Origin: Desulfitobacterium sp050251735
GTDB lineage: Bacteria; Bacillota; Desulfitobacteriia; Desulfitobacteriales; Desulfitobacteriaceae
Length of the DNA stretch: 64,000 nt
NCBI GenBank assembly: GCA_050251735.1
Contig: JBFWMF010000002.1
Coordinates: forward strand, 62,001-126,000
Direction: 5' to 3'
Positions 41,188 through 50,358 of this stretch are shown here, piece after piece (positions within the stretch are counted from its first letter, which is position 1; each line of letters begins with the position of its first letter). Under the pieces are notes generated by a model that was not told where the DNA came from, ran no database searches, and was given only the letters and a program-made list of their open reading frames with translations. A program made the translations under genes and the position numbers.

Positions 41188-43782
41188 ATGAAAGTGATTC
41201 TTAGCCATCGCCAGATGGATTTTGATGCCTTGGCTTCCATGGTGGCCGCCCAAAAGATTTTTCCGGACAGTGTCATGGTTGTGGACGGAAAATCCAATCC
41301 TTATGTTCAAGACTTTATTGCTTTAGCCAAAGATAGTCTGCTATTTTGGCGTGCGAAAGATGTAAACTGGAGTAAGGTGCAACAGATTGTGCTTGTGGAT
41401 ACTCATGATTTGCAACGAGCTGCGGGGCTAAAGGGAGAGGGGATGCTGGATCATATTCCGCTTATAATCTATGATCACCATCCCTACCAGGGGCCCCTTG
41501 CTGAAGGGATGCATATCGAAAGTATTGGCGCCTGTACAACCTTGATCGTTGAAGAAATTAAGAAACTAAAACTTAGACTTAGCTCTTTTGAAGCGACACT
41601 TTTTGCTTTAGGTATCTATGAGGACACGGGAAGTTTACTCTTCGAGAGCACGACTGTGCGTGATATCAAAGTAGTTGCCTATCTCCTCGAGCAAGGTGCA
41701 AATTTGGGTGTTGTAGCAGAATACCTTCGCAAACCTTTAATTGAAGAGCAAAAAGAACTCCTGCATCAATTGTTGGATCATGGAGAAACCATAGATTTTC
41801 ATGGCCAGCCTGCTTATATTTCTTGGGCTAAAAGCGAGGAATATGTGGGAGGACTCGCCCTTCTGGCTCATCGTGTTGGGGAAATGGAAGGGTCAGAGAC
41901 CTTGTTTTTAGTGGTCCATATGGAAAACCGTGTCTATCTGATAGGACGTTCCAGTGGCCGAGGAATAGAGGTCAACCGCATCACCCAGGCCTTTGGTGGA
42001 GCGGGACACCCACGTGCAGCTTCGGCAACTATAAAAAATGCCTCTGTGGAAGAAATCTTGGAGCAACTTAAGCATGAACTCGATCATCTAGCCCCTCGAA
42101 TTGATCGAGTAAAGGACATTATGAGCTATCCGGTTAAAACAGTTTCCCCTGAGATGAGGCTTAGCGAAGTAGAGCAAATTCTCCTCAGATATGGGCATAC
42201 AGGAGTACCAGTAGCACAAGATGATAAGCTAGTCGGGATTATTTCTCGTCGCGATGTGGATAAAGCCCTTAAACACGGTCTGGAACATGCACCGGTCAAG
42301 GGTTTTATGACAAAAGAAGTCATTGTGGTGGATGCCAACGACAGCTGGGAAGATGTGCAAAAAACCATGGTCTTGCATGATATCGGCCGAGTTCCGGTTT
42401 TGGAAGACGGAAAACTTGCGGGAATCGTTTCACGCTCGGATATTCTGCGCATCGTACATGGGTGTGCGGTTCCTACAGAAATGTCATTGACTCGGAATCG
42501 TAGCTTAGCTATGACTGAGGACATTTTGCAATTATTCTCGGAGTTACCGGGACGAATCCTCAATCTTTTGCGGGCAGCCCAACGGGTTGGCGATGAGTTA
42601 GGATATTCGGTATTTGTTGTCGGAGGCTTTGTCCGAGATCTGCTTCTCAAGGTACCCACACAAGACCTGGATTTAGTCATTGAAGGGGATGGACATGCCT
42701 TCGCCCGAGCTCTTGCCCAGCAGTTTCCAGAGGGTCAATTGATTCTTCATGAACAATTTGGAACAGCTCGTTTGGAATTTCCGGATGGAGCTCATCTAGA
42801 TGTAGCCCGCTCACGCCGTGAGGATTATGCTTCACCAGGTGCACTACCGCAAGTTGAAGAATCCCGCCTGAGAGATGATATGTTTCGTCGCGACTTTACA
42901 ATCAATGCCATGGCTATTGCCATTAATTCTACGCGCTATGGTGAATTGGTAGATTATTATGGAGGACTAAGAGATCTCAAACAGGGTGAGATTCGTTTCC
43001 TGCATCACCTCAGCTTTATTGAGGATCCCACCCGTATCCTCCGCGCTCTCCGTTTTGCCGGACGCTATGGCTTCCGACTTGCTAAAGAAACCCGGGATGG
43101 GGTTTATACAGCTTTGAGTACGGGGGTTCTAAGAAAAATAAGTAGCGAACGATTTACAGAAGAATTGATGCATATGCTCCGGGAATTGAGATTTGGGGTG
43201 ATGGGGGAGTCCCTGCTTCAGATGGGAGTACTTAAGGAGTGGTTTGAGTCTGAGCTTGCCTGGGATTTTACTCATCCTCTGTTAAATATGGAAGTTTCCC
43301 CGACAAAAAAATGGCTGATCTGCCTTCGTAAGATGGACATATCCCAATTCGAGAGAGTGCAGCAGAAGCTTCGTTTGTCCAAGGAATTCAAAGGGCTTAC
43401 GCAAAAGTTTTTTGAGGCCATAACAGGACTTTCAGCCCTAAAGGGTGGAACTGACTCATCGGAAGGTGCTACTTATGCAAACGATAAGATTCCTTTGATA
43501 GATTTAGATCATTACCTCGCAGGTCTGCCGACGGTCATTTTAGAAGTCTTGATGCTTGATGAGCGGTTTCGTGATTTGCTTCAAAGATACTATGAAGCAG
43601 TAGAGGTAATAAAACAGAAGGTAGATGGAGAGATGTTGCTCCGTTGGGGGGTTAAAGAAGGACCGGAGATTGGACGTATCCTCAGACTCATCCGCTCTGC
43701 TTGGTTAGAGGGCGAAATTAACAGCGAGGAAGATGAAAGAAATTTTGTCGCTGGGATTCTTAAGCATAACCCTTCCAAATAG
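41188..43782 (+). CDS. DHH phosphoesterase - CBS - tRNA nucleotidyltransferase fusion
   Basis: An 864-residue multidomain protein. Residues 1 to about 310 are a DHH/DHHA1 phosphoesterase (SHRQMDFDALASMVAA, VDTHD, YDHHPY, EDTGSLLFESTT, GGAGHPRAASATI). Residues about 312-430 are two CBS motifs. From about 450 a class II nucleotidyltransferase/poly(A) polymerase domain follows, with VVGGFVRDLLLKVP, DLDLVIEGDG, RRDFTINAMAI and FIEDPTRILRALRFAGRYGF. Such fusions in Clostridia and Aquificales add CC or A to tRNA 3' ends. The role of the DHH and CBS parts is unclear; nanoRNase activity and adenosine-ligand control are possible. Own promoter; the M50 protease gene follows. Confidence 0.88.
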   Translation: MKVILSHRQMDFDALASMVAAQKIFPDSVMVVDGKSNPYVQDFIALAKDSLLFWRAKDVNWSKVQQIVLVDTHDLQRAAGLKGEGMLDHIPLIIYDHHPYQGPLAEGMHIESIGACTTLIVEEIKKLKLRLSSFEATLFALGIYEDTGSLLFESTTVRDIKVVAYLLEQGANLGVVAEYLRKPLIEEQKELLHQLLDHGETIDFHGQPAYISWAKSEEYVGGLALLAHRVGEMEGSETLFLVVHMENRVYLIGRSSGRGIEVNRITQAFGGAGHPRAASATIKNASVEEILEQLKHELDHLAPRIDRVKDIMSYPVKTVSPEMRLSEVEQILLRYGHTGVPVAQDDKLVGIISRRDVDKALKHGLEHAPVKGFMTKEVIVVDANDSWEDVQKTMVLHDIGRVPVLEDGKLAGIVSRSDILRIVHGCAVPTEMSLTRNRSLAMTEDILQLFSELPGRILNLLRAAQRVGDELGYSVFVVGGFVRDLLLKVPTQDLDLVIEGDGHAFARALAQQFPEGQLILHEQFGTARLEFPDGAHLDVARSRREDYASPGALPQVEESRLRDDMFRRDFTINAMAIAINSTRYGELVDYYGGLRDLKQGEIRFLHHLSFIEDPTRILRALRFAGRYGFRLAKETRDGVYTALSTGVLRKISSERFTEELMHMLRELRFGVMGESLLQMGVLKEWFESELAWDFTHPLLNMEVSPTKKWLICLRKMDISQFERVQQKLRLSKEFKGLTQKFFEAITGLSALKGGTDSSEGATYANDKIPLIDLDHYLAGLPTVILEVLMLDERFRDLLQRYYEAVEVIKQKVDGEMLLRWGVKEGPEIGRILRLIRSAWLEGEINSEEDERNFVAGILKHNPSK

Positions 43783-43800
43783 ACCTAAGGGGGAACAACA

Positions 43801-44445
43801 GTGTTCAATTTCACGACGATTATTGCCAACATACCCGCCTTACTTATTGGATTCGCTTTTCACGAATACGCCCATGCCTGGGTTGCTGATCGTTTGGGGG
43901 ATCCGACTCCAAGGAGTCAAGGGCGACTTACCATGAATCCTTTTGTTCATTTAGACATCTTTGGAACTCTTATGGCGGTTCTTTACTCTTTTGGCTGGGC
44001 TAAACCGGTACAGACACAACCTCATTATTTTAAAGGAAATAGAGAACGAGGGAGAATTTTAGTTTCGATGGCCGGACCCTTGGCCAATCTTGTGGTTGCC
44101 TTTGTAGCCATGTTCCTTTGGATTATTACCTTGTCATTCCTAGAAGATTCATCTTGGTCAAACGTTATCTCTCAACTATTCATGTCTATGGTTATTATGA
44201 ATTTAGGCCTGGGCGTGTTTAATTTGTTGCCCATCCCGCCTTTAGATGGTTTTTCGATCTTAAGAGGGATTGTTCCGGGGAAGTATAGTCAAGTACTGAA
44301 CACCTTGGAGACTTATGGTATGTTTATTTTAGTTATAATACTTTTTACAAACTTCTTAGGCGCGGTTCTTCATCCAGTGGTATCTGGACTTTATGCTTTT
44401 TATCGTGACACGGCTTTGTTTTTGCTCTCGCCCTTTGTTGGGTAA
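43801..44445 (+). CDS. Site-2 protease family membrane metalloprotease (M50)
   Basis: A 214-residue polytopic protein with the zinc motif HEYAH (AFHEYAHAWVADRLGDPTP, about 19-37) in the first membrane helix. The second metal ligand region, FNLLPIPPLDGFSILRG, lies near residue 145. It belongs to the short YwhC/Rip3-like M50 group, which lacks PDZ domains. It cleaves within membranes, but the substrate is unknown. GTG start behind AAGGGGGAAC, 18 nt after the preceding gene. Confidence 0.88.
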   Translation: MFNFTTIIANIPALLIGFAFHEYAHAWVADRLGDPTPRSQGRLTMNPFVHLDIFGTLMAVLYSFGWAKPVQTQPHYFKGNRERGRILVSMAGPLANLVVAFVAMFLWIITLSFLEDSSWSNVISQLFMSMVIMNLGLGVFNLLPIPPLDGFSILRGIVPGKYSQVLNTLETYGMFILVIILFTNFLGAVLHPVVSGLYAFYRDTALFLLSPFVG

Positions 44446-44479
44446 CGAAAATATTTTATCCTTGAAAGGAGTTTTATAA

Positions 44480-45460
44480 GTGAAGGGAAGAATTTTTAGC
44501 GGCATGCGACCTACGGGGAGCTTGCATATTGGCCATCTTAGTGTGATTCAGAATTGGGTCAAGCTACAATCCGAATATGAGAGTTACTTTGGTATTGTGG
44601 ATCAACATGCGTTGACCACCGGCTATGAGGATCGTTTGGATTTTCGCGCATTGAATCGAGAAATAGCATTAGATTGGCTAAGCGTGGGAATCGATCCGGA
44701 TAAGGCGGCAGTTTTCATTCAATCGCATGTCCAGGAACATGCGGAACTTCATCTTCTTTTGTCGATGATTACCCCTCTTTCCTGGTTAGAACGCGTACCA
44801 ACCTATAAAGATCAAATGCAACAGCTAGGGAAAGATGGAGGGAAGGATCTGTCTACATACGGATTCTTGGGCTATCCTCTTTTGATGGCAGCAGATATCT
44901 TGGTGTATAAAGCGGACACTGTACCGGTAGGGGAAGATCAGATTCCCCACGTTGAACTCTGCCGCGAAATCGCACGGCGGTTTAATCATATCTATGGTAC
45001 TGTATTTCCGGAGCCCAAGGCACTCATCGGCAAAGTCCCCCTTTTACCTGGGGTCGACGGTCGAAAAATGAGTAAGAGCTATAATAATACTATTTCTTTG
45101 ACCGCGTCAACAGAAGAAATAAAAGCCAAAGTTCAACAGATGGTGACCGATCCGGCTCGTTTGCGTAAGGATGACCCGGGGCACCCTGAAGTCTGTGTGG
45201 TCTATAAATTTCATCAGATCTATACACCCGAAGTGGCAGAAGTGGAAGAAAACTGTCGTGGCGGAAAAATCGGTTGTGTGGTCTGTAAACGTCAGTTGTC
45301 TGAAAACCTAGACAAGCTGTTGAGCCCATTCCGTGAACGGCGTGCTGTTTGGGAGGAACCCGGTAAGGTTGAAAAAGTCTTAGAACAGGGTGCTGAACAA
45401 GCTCGTCACAAAACCCAAGAAACCATGAAAGAGGTTCGTCAAATGATGGGGCTAAGATGA
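44480..45460 (+). CDS. trpS: Tryptophanyl-tRNA synthetase
   Basis: A 326-residue class Ic synthetase. The HIGH-type motif is in TGSLHIGHL (about 11-19), KMSKS is in DGRKMSKSYNN (about 193-203), and YPLLMAADILVYKAD lies between. GTG start behind GAAAGGAG. Only 34 nt separate it from the preceding gene, leaving no room for a T-box leader. The stop overlaps scpA by 4 nt (ATGA). Confidence 0.96.
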   Translation: MKGRIFSGMRPTGSLHIGHLSVIQNWVKLQSEYESYFGIVDQHALTTGYEDRLDFRALNREIALDWLSVGIDPDKAAVFIQSHVQEHAELHLLLSMITPLSWLERVPTYKDQMQQLGKDGGKDLSTYGFLGYPLLMAADILVYKADTVPVGEDQIPHVELCREIARRFNHIYGTVFPEPKALIGKVPLLPGVDGRKMSKSYNNTISLTASTEEIKAKVQQMVTDPARLRKDDPGHPEVCVVYKFHQIYTPEVAEVEENCRGGKIGCVVCKRQLSENLDKLLSPFRERRAVWEEPGKVEKVLEQGAEQARHKTQETMKEVRQMMGLR

Positions 45461-46242
45461 GCGGCGGAGCGTCCATAAACCATAGCACGAACACCGTTCC
45501 TTATATAGAGCTACCGGCATTTCAAGGTCCAATGGATCTATTGCTCCACCTCATTCAACAAGAAAAAGTAGATATCTATGATATTCCTATTGCCAAGATC
45601 ACCGATCAATTCATTCAAGCCGTTCGTCAAATGGAAGATCTCGATATGGAGGTAACAAGCGAGTTTTTAGTCTTAGCTGCCCAGTTACTGCAAATTAAGT
45701 CTCGGTATCTGCTGCCCAAGCCGGTGAGGGATATCCCGGAAGAGGAAGAAGGGGACCCCAGACAAGAGTTAGTGGAACGGCTCTTAGCTTACCGGGCTTA
45801 TAAGCAGGCTGCTGAGACCTTAGGAGATATCCAGATTTCTTCAGGTCTCAGGTATTTTCGCGAGGTCGATGTCGAGGAGATCCGCAGCCAATTCCCTGTG
45901 GTTGACCCCCTAGATGGGGTACAATTTGACGCTTTATGGCAGGCTTTTCAGCGAATCATTGAGCGGGCGGAGCAAGGTGAAGAGATTAGGACCGTTGAAC
46001 CGGACGAGATTCCCATTGAGATGATGGTCGATGATGTGCTGCGCCGAGTCATCCTCCAGCCACGGGGTGTTCGTTTTAGTCAGTTGATTCGAGGCACAAA
46101 GCGTATGGAGATTATTGTCTCCTTTTTGGCCTTGCTCGAGCTATTAAAATCCGGGAAAATTCATTGTGAACAAAGCTCGCAGAATGAGGAGATCTTTTTG
46201 TTTCCAACCGAAAAGGCTTGGGAGTTTACTGAAGGGGAGTAG
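45457..46242 (+). CDS. scpA: Segregation and condensation protein A
   Basis: A 261-residue kleisin of the SMC-ScpAB condensin. The N-terminal FQGPMDLLLHLIQQEKVDIYDI (residues about 24-45, in outline) and EFLVLAAQLLQIKSRYLLPK are diagnostic. The C-terminal winged helix binds the SMC head. Start overlaps trpS; scpB begins right after the stop. Confidence 0.95.
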   Translation: MSGGASINHSTNTVPYIELPAFQGPMDLLLHLIQQEKVDIYDIPIAKITDQFIQAVRQMEDLDMEVTSEFLVLAAQLLQIKSRYLLPKPVRDIPEEEEGDPRQELVERLLAYRAYKQAAETLGDIQISSGLRYFREVDVEEIRSQFPVVDPLDGVQFDALWQAFQRIIERAEQGEEIRTVEPDEIPIEMMVDDVLRRVILQPRGVRFSQLIRGTKRMEIIVSFLALLELLKSGKIHCEQSSQNEEIFLFPTEKAWEFTEGE

Positions 46243-46243
46243 G

Positions 46244-46873
46244 ATGATGTTGTTTCGTGAAAGAGAAATTGCGGGAGTCGAAGCGCTACTATTTGTTGCC
46301 GATCATCCCTTGACCAAGGAGCGTTTAGCAGAAATCCTTCAGTTGAGTATTAAGGAAATAGCAGAAATACTTTATGAGCTTAAGCAACGCTATGCATCCC
46401 CCTCCAACGGGGTTAATCTTGTTGAAGTGAACGGGGGGTATAAGCTTGGGACCAAACCGGAGATGTCGGCTTTTATCGAGAGCTTATATCATCAGCCCGC
46501 CCAAGGCTTATCGGGTGCTGCGTTAGAAGTGCTAGCCATCATCGCCTATAAACAACCGGTCACAAAAGGTGAAGTGGACTTTATTCGTGGGGTGCAATCT
46601 GATCGAGCCTTAGCAACTTTAGTGGAAAAGGGCTTGGTTAAGGACGTGGGTCGAAAAGAAGGTCCGGGACGCCCTATTCTTTATGGATCCACGGAACAAT
46701 TTCTAATTCATTTTGGTCTTAAATCAATTGAGGAATTGCCACAATTGAATTTTGAGAGTATGAGGGAAGTTGCTCTGGCTGAAGGATTAGTAGATGAGTG
46801 CATAGAAGATTCTATAGAAGAGCCCGCAGAGGGATTCGGCGAAGAGAAGACTTTAGAACCCAAAGTGGATTGA
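46244..46873 (+). CDS. scpB: Segregation and condensation protein B
   Basis: A 209-residue protein with two winged-helix domains: EALLFVADHPLTKERLAEIL and, in the second, EVLAIIAYKQPVTKGEVDFIRG in outline, followed by GRPILYGSTEQFLIHFGL. It dimerises and binds ScpA. An acidic tail (about 180-209) is variable. ATG 46244 or 46247 follows GGGGAG; the pair cannot be separated with certainty. A terminator follows. Confidence 0.94.
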   Translation: MMLFREREIAGVEALLFVADHPLTKERLAEILQLSIKEIAEILYELKQRYASPSNGVNLVEVNGGYKLGTKPEMSAFIESLYHQPAQGLSGAALEVLAIIAYKQPVTKGEVDFIRGVQSDRALATLVEKGLVKDVGRKEGPGRPILYGSTEQFLIHFGLKSIEELPQLNFESMREVALAEGLVDECIEDSIEEPAEGFGEEKTLEPKVD

Positions 46874-46897
46874 TTTTCAAAAGAGTAAATAGATTTG

Positions 46898-46941
46898 AGG
46901 GGCCGTCACTTATGAACTATTTTGAGTGATAGCCCTTTCTT
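46898..46941 (+). terminator. Terminator after scpB
   Basis: GGGGC, GTCACT pair with AGTGA and GCCC around an 11-nt loop, followed by TTTCTTTG. Confidence 0.6.
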
Positions 46942-47033
46942 TGATTTTATCCCAACGAACGTTCAAAATCGGAGTATAAATATACCTTTTCGGGGCATCC
47001 TAAGTTGTTAGGAAAATTCTCGGAGGGATTAGC

Positions 47034-47681
47034 GTGCAAATTTTAGCACTCTTGGTTGCAGCCTTACTCTGGTTAGGTGTGATCCTATGGATACAAGCAA
47101 AGTTAGACTTTCGATATCGCCGCTACGAAGAAAATGACAATATTGAAATTGAACTTTCTACTTATCGAGGGTTGTGGAAATTTAACATGAGTATCCCGAC
47201 AGTCCAATTGGCATGGGAGGATGGGCCAACCATTGAAACTACGCAGGAAACAAAAGCTCCCACAGGGGAGAAACGAGTAGGCTTTCAAGCATTGAAAGCT
47301 CGGTATCTGCGGATAGGCTTTCTCTACGAGCTTTTTCCCAATATCCCTTCTTTACTCCTAGAGTTTAAGCGGGTGAAGAAGAAGTTTTATCGTGGTATTC
47401 ATTGTACCTCTTTTGATTGGAAGATAGAGTATGGTCATGAAAACCCTGCGACAACAGCCCTAGTAGCGGGTAGTTTCTGGGGGATGTTAGGATATTCTTT
47501 GGCAAGAATGTATAACCAAATTACTGTGGACACTCAAGAACCGCGAATTATGGTAACGCCCCAATTTAAAAAGCCGGGTTTTCAGTGTGATCTTCAATGC
47601 AGCTTTCGCCTGCGCATTGCCCATATTATGCTGGTAGGCTGGGACTTGCTGCTTGTTGTTCTCAGAAGAATTTTGAGATGA
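47034..47681 (+). CDS. ytfI: DUF2953 protein, YtfI-like
   Basis: A 215-residue protein with an N-terminal membrane helix (1-20), a beta-rich domain, and conserved DWKIEYGHENPATTALVAGSFWG (about 126-148 in outline) followed by a second hydrophobic segment and a C-terminal helix. This order matches the YtfI family found directly upstream of ytfJ in endospore formers. GTG start behind CGGAGGGATTAGC. Function unknown, probably sporulation-related by neighbour. Confidence 0.82.
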   Translation: MQILALLVAALLWLGVILWIQAKLDFRYRRYEENDNIEIELSTYRGLWKFNMSIPTVQLAWEDGPTIETTQETKAPTGEKRVGFQALKARYLRIGFLYELFPNIPSLLLEFKRVKKKFYRGIHCTSFDWKIEYGHENPATTALVAGSFWGMLGYSLARMYNQITVDTQEPRIMVTPQFKKPGFQCDLQCSFRLRIAHIMLVGWDLLLVVLRRILR

Positions 47682-47689
47682 AGAAATAT

Positions 47690-47719
47690 GCATATTAATG
47701 CCTGAAAATGTCCATATTG
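47690..47719 (+). promoter_or_regulatory. Sigma-G-like promoter of ytfJ
   Basis: GCATA (47690-47694), an 18-nt spacer and CATATTG (47713-47719), six of seven matches to the sigma-G -10, 38 nt before ytfJ. Confidence 0.5.
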
Positions 47720-47756
47720 TTAATATAAATGAATAAATCTTAAGGGGTGGATAAAC

Positions 47757-48203
47757 ATGGGGAATCATCCCATTGAAGCATTGATGAAGAGTGCAATGGA
47801 AAGCATTCAGGCCATGGTAGATGTCAATACGATTATAGGTGATCCTGTTGAATCTCCTGATGGTTCGGTGATTATTCCGGTATCCAGAGTATGTTGTGGA
47901 TTTGCGGCAGGGGGTAGTGAATTTGTTCCTCCGGAAGGGGATAAAGATGAAGGGGATAAAAAAGAAAAACCGACGGCATTTCCCTTCGGTGGAGGTAGCG
48001 GTGCCGGGGTATCCGTTCAACCGGTTGGTTTCCTAGTTGTAGGACATGGCCAAATACGCCTACTGCCCATCGATCACAATGTAGTTATTGACCGCTTGTT
48101 CGATGAAATTCCTAATTTGATGGATAAAATATCGGGCATGTTGAAGAAAGAGAAGCCACAAGATCATTTAGACAAGGAAGATATCATCATTCTTGATCAT
48201 TGA
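47757..48203 (+). CDS. ytfJ: Sporulation protein YtfJ (GerW family)
   Basis: A 148-residue protein with the family features: HPIEALMKSAMESIQAMVDVNTIIGDPVE in outline (1-32), GSVIIPVSRVCCGFAAGGSEF and the glycine-rich GGGSGAGVSVQPVGFLVV. GerW is a forespore protein needed for efficient germination response in Bacillus. AAGGGGTGGATAAAC precedes the ATG. A forespore-type promoter precedes it, so it may be expressed independently of ytfI. Confidence 0.93.
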   Translation: MGNHPIEALMKSAMESIQAMVDVNTIIGDPVESPDGSVIIPVSRVCCGFAAGGSEFVPPEGDKDEGDKKEKPTAFPFGGGSGAGVSVQPVGFLVVGHGQIRLLPIDHNVVIDRLFDEIPNLMDKISGMLKKEKPQDHLDKEDIIILDH

Positions 48204-48225
48204 GATAAGCTTCCAAGATGAGTTG

Positions 48226-48265
48226 GGCATGTCAAATACCGCACCAGTGCGGTATTTGACATGCC
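48226..48265. repeat. Perfect 19-bp-arm inverted repeat
   Basis: Arms of 19 nt, GGCATGTCAAATACCGCAC and its exact reverse complement, are separated by 2 nt. No T tract follows. It sits between the ytfJ stop and a separate ordinary terminator. Confidence 0.7.
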
Positions 48266-48286
48266 TGTGTAAAAAGCACAGTATCC

Positions 48287-48326
48287 AAAAAAACGCCTGA
48301 AATCGAGAGATTCCAGGCGTTTTTTG
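48287..48326 (+). terminator. Terminator before spmA
   Basis: AAAAAACGCCTG(A)AATC and GATTCCAGGCGTTTTTT form a strong stem with a GAGA loop and a T tract. Confidence 0.85.
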
Positions 48327-48400
48327 CGAATTATAGAGATAAATGTATCAAGGTCTAAACCCCCAGCTTCTGTCATAAAATTAGACAAGGAGGGGAGGAC

Positions 48401-48982
48401 ATGGTTAATGCCATCTGGTTGTTCATGCTTGTTATAGGCATAATCGTGGCCGCCCTCAATGGGCGGATTGATGTTGTTACGGAGTCGGCCATGGCAGCTG
48501 CAGAATTAGGTGTCGAGACGGCTTTCGGACTCATCGGTGTCATGAGTTTATGGCTGGGACTTATGAAGCTAGCAGAAGATGCGGGCTTTATAAAAGCCCT
48601 AGCTCGTTTTTTTGGGCCGGCAATTCGTAGGTTATTCCCGACACTTCGCGAGGACAGTCCGGCACTTGGGGCAATAATCATGAACTTAAGTGCTAATGTT
48701 TTGGGATTAGGTAATGCAGCAACGCCGTTTGGTCTCAAAGCTATGCAGGAGTTGCAGAAGGAGAACCCCCATCCGGATACAGCCAGCCCGGCCATGATAA
48801 CATTTCTTGCTTTAAACACCTCTTGCATCACTTTGGTCCCGGCGACAATCATAGCGATACGCATGAAAGCTCAATCCGTCAATCCTACAGAGATTATCGG
48901 TCCTACTATTATTGCTACAGGATGTGCCATGACTCTGGCAATCATAGCCGATTATCTGATACGACGGAGGTCGAAATCATGA
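48401..48982 (+). CDS. spmA: Spore maturation protein A
   Basis: A 193-residue membrane protein of the nucleoside-recognition (Gate) family: WLFMLVIGIIVAALNGRID, GLIGVMSLWLGLMKLAEDAG, NLSANVLGLGNAATPFGLKA and LNTSCITLVPATIIAIR. With SpmB it is required for spore core dehydration. CAAGGAGGGGAGGAC precedes the ATG. The stop overlaps spmB by 4 nt. Confidence 0.94.
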   Translation: MVNAIWLFMLVIGIIVAALNGRIDVVTESAMAAAELGVETAFGLIGVMSLWLGLMKLAEDAGFIKALARFFGPAIRRLFPTLREDSPALGAIIMNLSANVLGLGNAATPFGLKAMQELQKENPHPDTASPAMITFLALNTSCITLVPATIIAIRMKAQSVNPTEIIGPTIIATGCAMTLAIIADYLIRRRSKS

Positions 48983-49518
48983 GTTTCATTGCCGAGATCT
49001 CCCGCTGGGCAATTCCATGCTTGTTGCTGATCATTCCTATAGCTGCTTATCTTCGCAAAGTTCCGGTTTATGAGTCCTTTGTCACAGGGGCAGAGGAAGG
49101 CTTTAGAACGGCAATTCGCATTTTGCCCTTTCTCGTGGGCATGCTAGTATCCATCCGTATTTTCGTAGATTCAGGAGCATTAGAGATTCTAGCTCGGCTG
49201 CTACAGCCTGTTTTTATATTTTTTGGCTTAGATACAGAGCTGACCGCAATCATACCCTTGGCAGTAATGCGACCTTTGAGCGGTTCAGGCGCTTTAGGAG
49301 TTGCGACCCAGCTAATCAATCAATATGGTCCGGACTCCTTCATTGGCCGCCTGGCCTCCACACTACAAGGCAGCACCGATACTACTTTTTTCGTTTTAAC
49401 TGTCTACTTTGGTTCGGTAGGTATTAAGAAATATCGCTACGCCCTTAAGTTGGGCCTTCTAGCTGACCTGATTGGGTTGGTTGCTTCCCTTTGGATTGTC
49501 CATAAGATGTTTTATTAA
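48979..49518 (+). CDS. spmB: Spore maturation protein B
   Basis: A 179-residue Gate-family membrane protein: KVPVYESFVTGAEEGFRTAI, ILPFLVGMLVSIRIFVDSGAL, MRPLSGSGALGV and GSTDTTFFVLTVYFGSVGIKK in outline. ATG 48979 overlaps the spmA stop, and GGAGG lies 9 nt ahead. SpmA and SpmB probably form one membrane complex. Confidence 0.94.
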   Translation: MSFIAEISRWAIPCLLLIIPIAAYLRKVPVYESFVTGAEEGFRTAIRILPFLVGMLVSIRIFVDSGALEILARLLQPVFIFFGLDTELTAIIPLAVMRPLSGSGALGVATQLINQYGPDSFIGRLASTLQGSTDTTFFVLTVYFGSVGIKKYRYALKLGLLADLIGLVASLWIVHKMFY

Positions 49519-49560
49519 GTGATTCCTTGAGCATACTAAGGAGGATAAGGAGGCCTTGGT

Positions 49561-50358
49561 ATGCTTTTTGTCGTCTTACCCGCTTACAATGAAGAAGCAG
49601 CGCTTAGAATATTGCTTGATGATATACGTGAGGCTTGCCGGAACATTCCCACCCAGATTATTGTGGTCAATGATGCTAGCACCGATCAGACGCTGCAGCT
49701 TGCCCAAGACTATGCCCGCAGCTACCCTCAAGTTCGTGTGGTATCTCATCAAGAAAACAAGGGGTTGGGTGGTAGTTTAATGACTGGATTTAAGCAGGTC
49801 TTCACCTTGCGGAGAAGTTTAGCCAAGGAAGGCCCAGTGTGGGAAAAAGACCACTACCACGATATCATCCTGACAATGGATGCCGATAATACCCATCCTG
49901 CGGATCGCATCCCCCTCATGGTGGAACAGATTAACCTCGGAGCTGATTTAGTGGTGGCCTCTCGTTATGCGCCCGGTGGCAATCAATATGGTCTTCATCC
50001 CCTGCGAAAGCTACTCTCTTGGGGTGCGGGACAAGTGATGGGGCGCTTTTTCCCTGTTGAGGGACTTAAGGATTATTCCTGTGGTTACCGAGCTTATCGG
50101 GCCTCTGTCTTAGAAAACACCTATCTGATTTATGGTGAGGAACTTATTGAGAGTCGTAGCTTTGCCGGCATGGTGGAGCTCTTAGTAAAAGTTGTGAACT
50201 ATTGTCGTGATATCAGGGAGATTCCTTTTGATCTGCATTATGAGAAGAAACAAGGCAAGAGTAAAATGAAAATATTGGCAACGATTGGGGGATATTTCTC
50301 GTTAATCATCCGTCTGAAGAAGGAAACATGGGGTTGGGTGGAATGGGTCAGAGAGTAA
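49561..50358 (+). CDS. Glycosyltransferase family 2 (dolichol-P-mannose synthase-like)
   Basis: A 265-residue GT-A enzyme: VVLPAYNEEAAL, IIVVNDASTDQTL, NKGLGGSLMTGFKQ, MDADNTHPADRIPLM (DxD-type) and the acceptor region SCGYRAYRAS. No C-terminal membrane helices, so it is the short form that makes polyprenyl-phosphate sugars. The overlapping next gene encodes a membrane GT that uses such donors, so together they probably glycosylate a lipid, protein or wall polymer. ATG behind AAGGAGG. Confidence 0.87.
   Translation: MLFVVLPAYNEEAALRILLDDIREACRNIPTQIIVVNDASTDQTLQLAQDYARSYPQVRVVSHQENKGLGGSLMTGFKQVFTLRRSLAKEGPVWEKDHYHDIILTMDADNTHPADRIPLMVEQINLGADLVVASRYAPGGNQYGLHPLRKLLSWGAGQVMGRFFPVEGLKDYSCGYRAYRASVLENTYLIYGEELIESRSFAGMVELLVKVVNYCRDIREIPFDLHYEKKQGKSKMKILATIGGYFSLIIRLKKETWGWVEWVRE

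Noticed and set aside
42126..42680. 184-residue open frame on the - strand inside the DHH-CBS-nucleotidyltransferase gene
   Set aside because: Serine/arginine-rich antisense shadow of a strong coding gene.
44446..44479. T-box leader expected before trpS
   Set aside because: Only 34 nt separate trpS from the M50 gene and no T-box sequence is visible.
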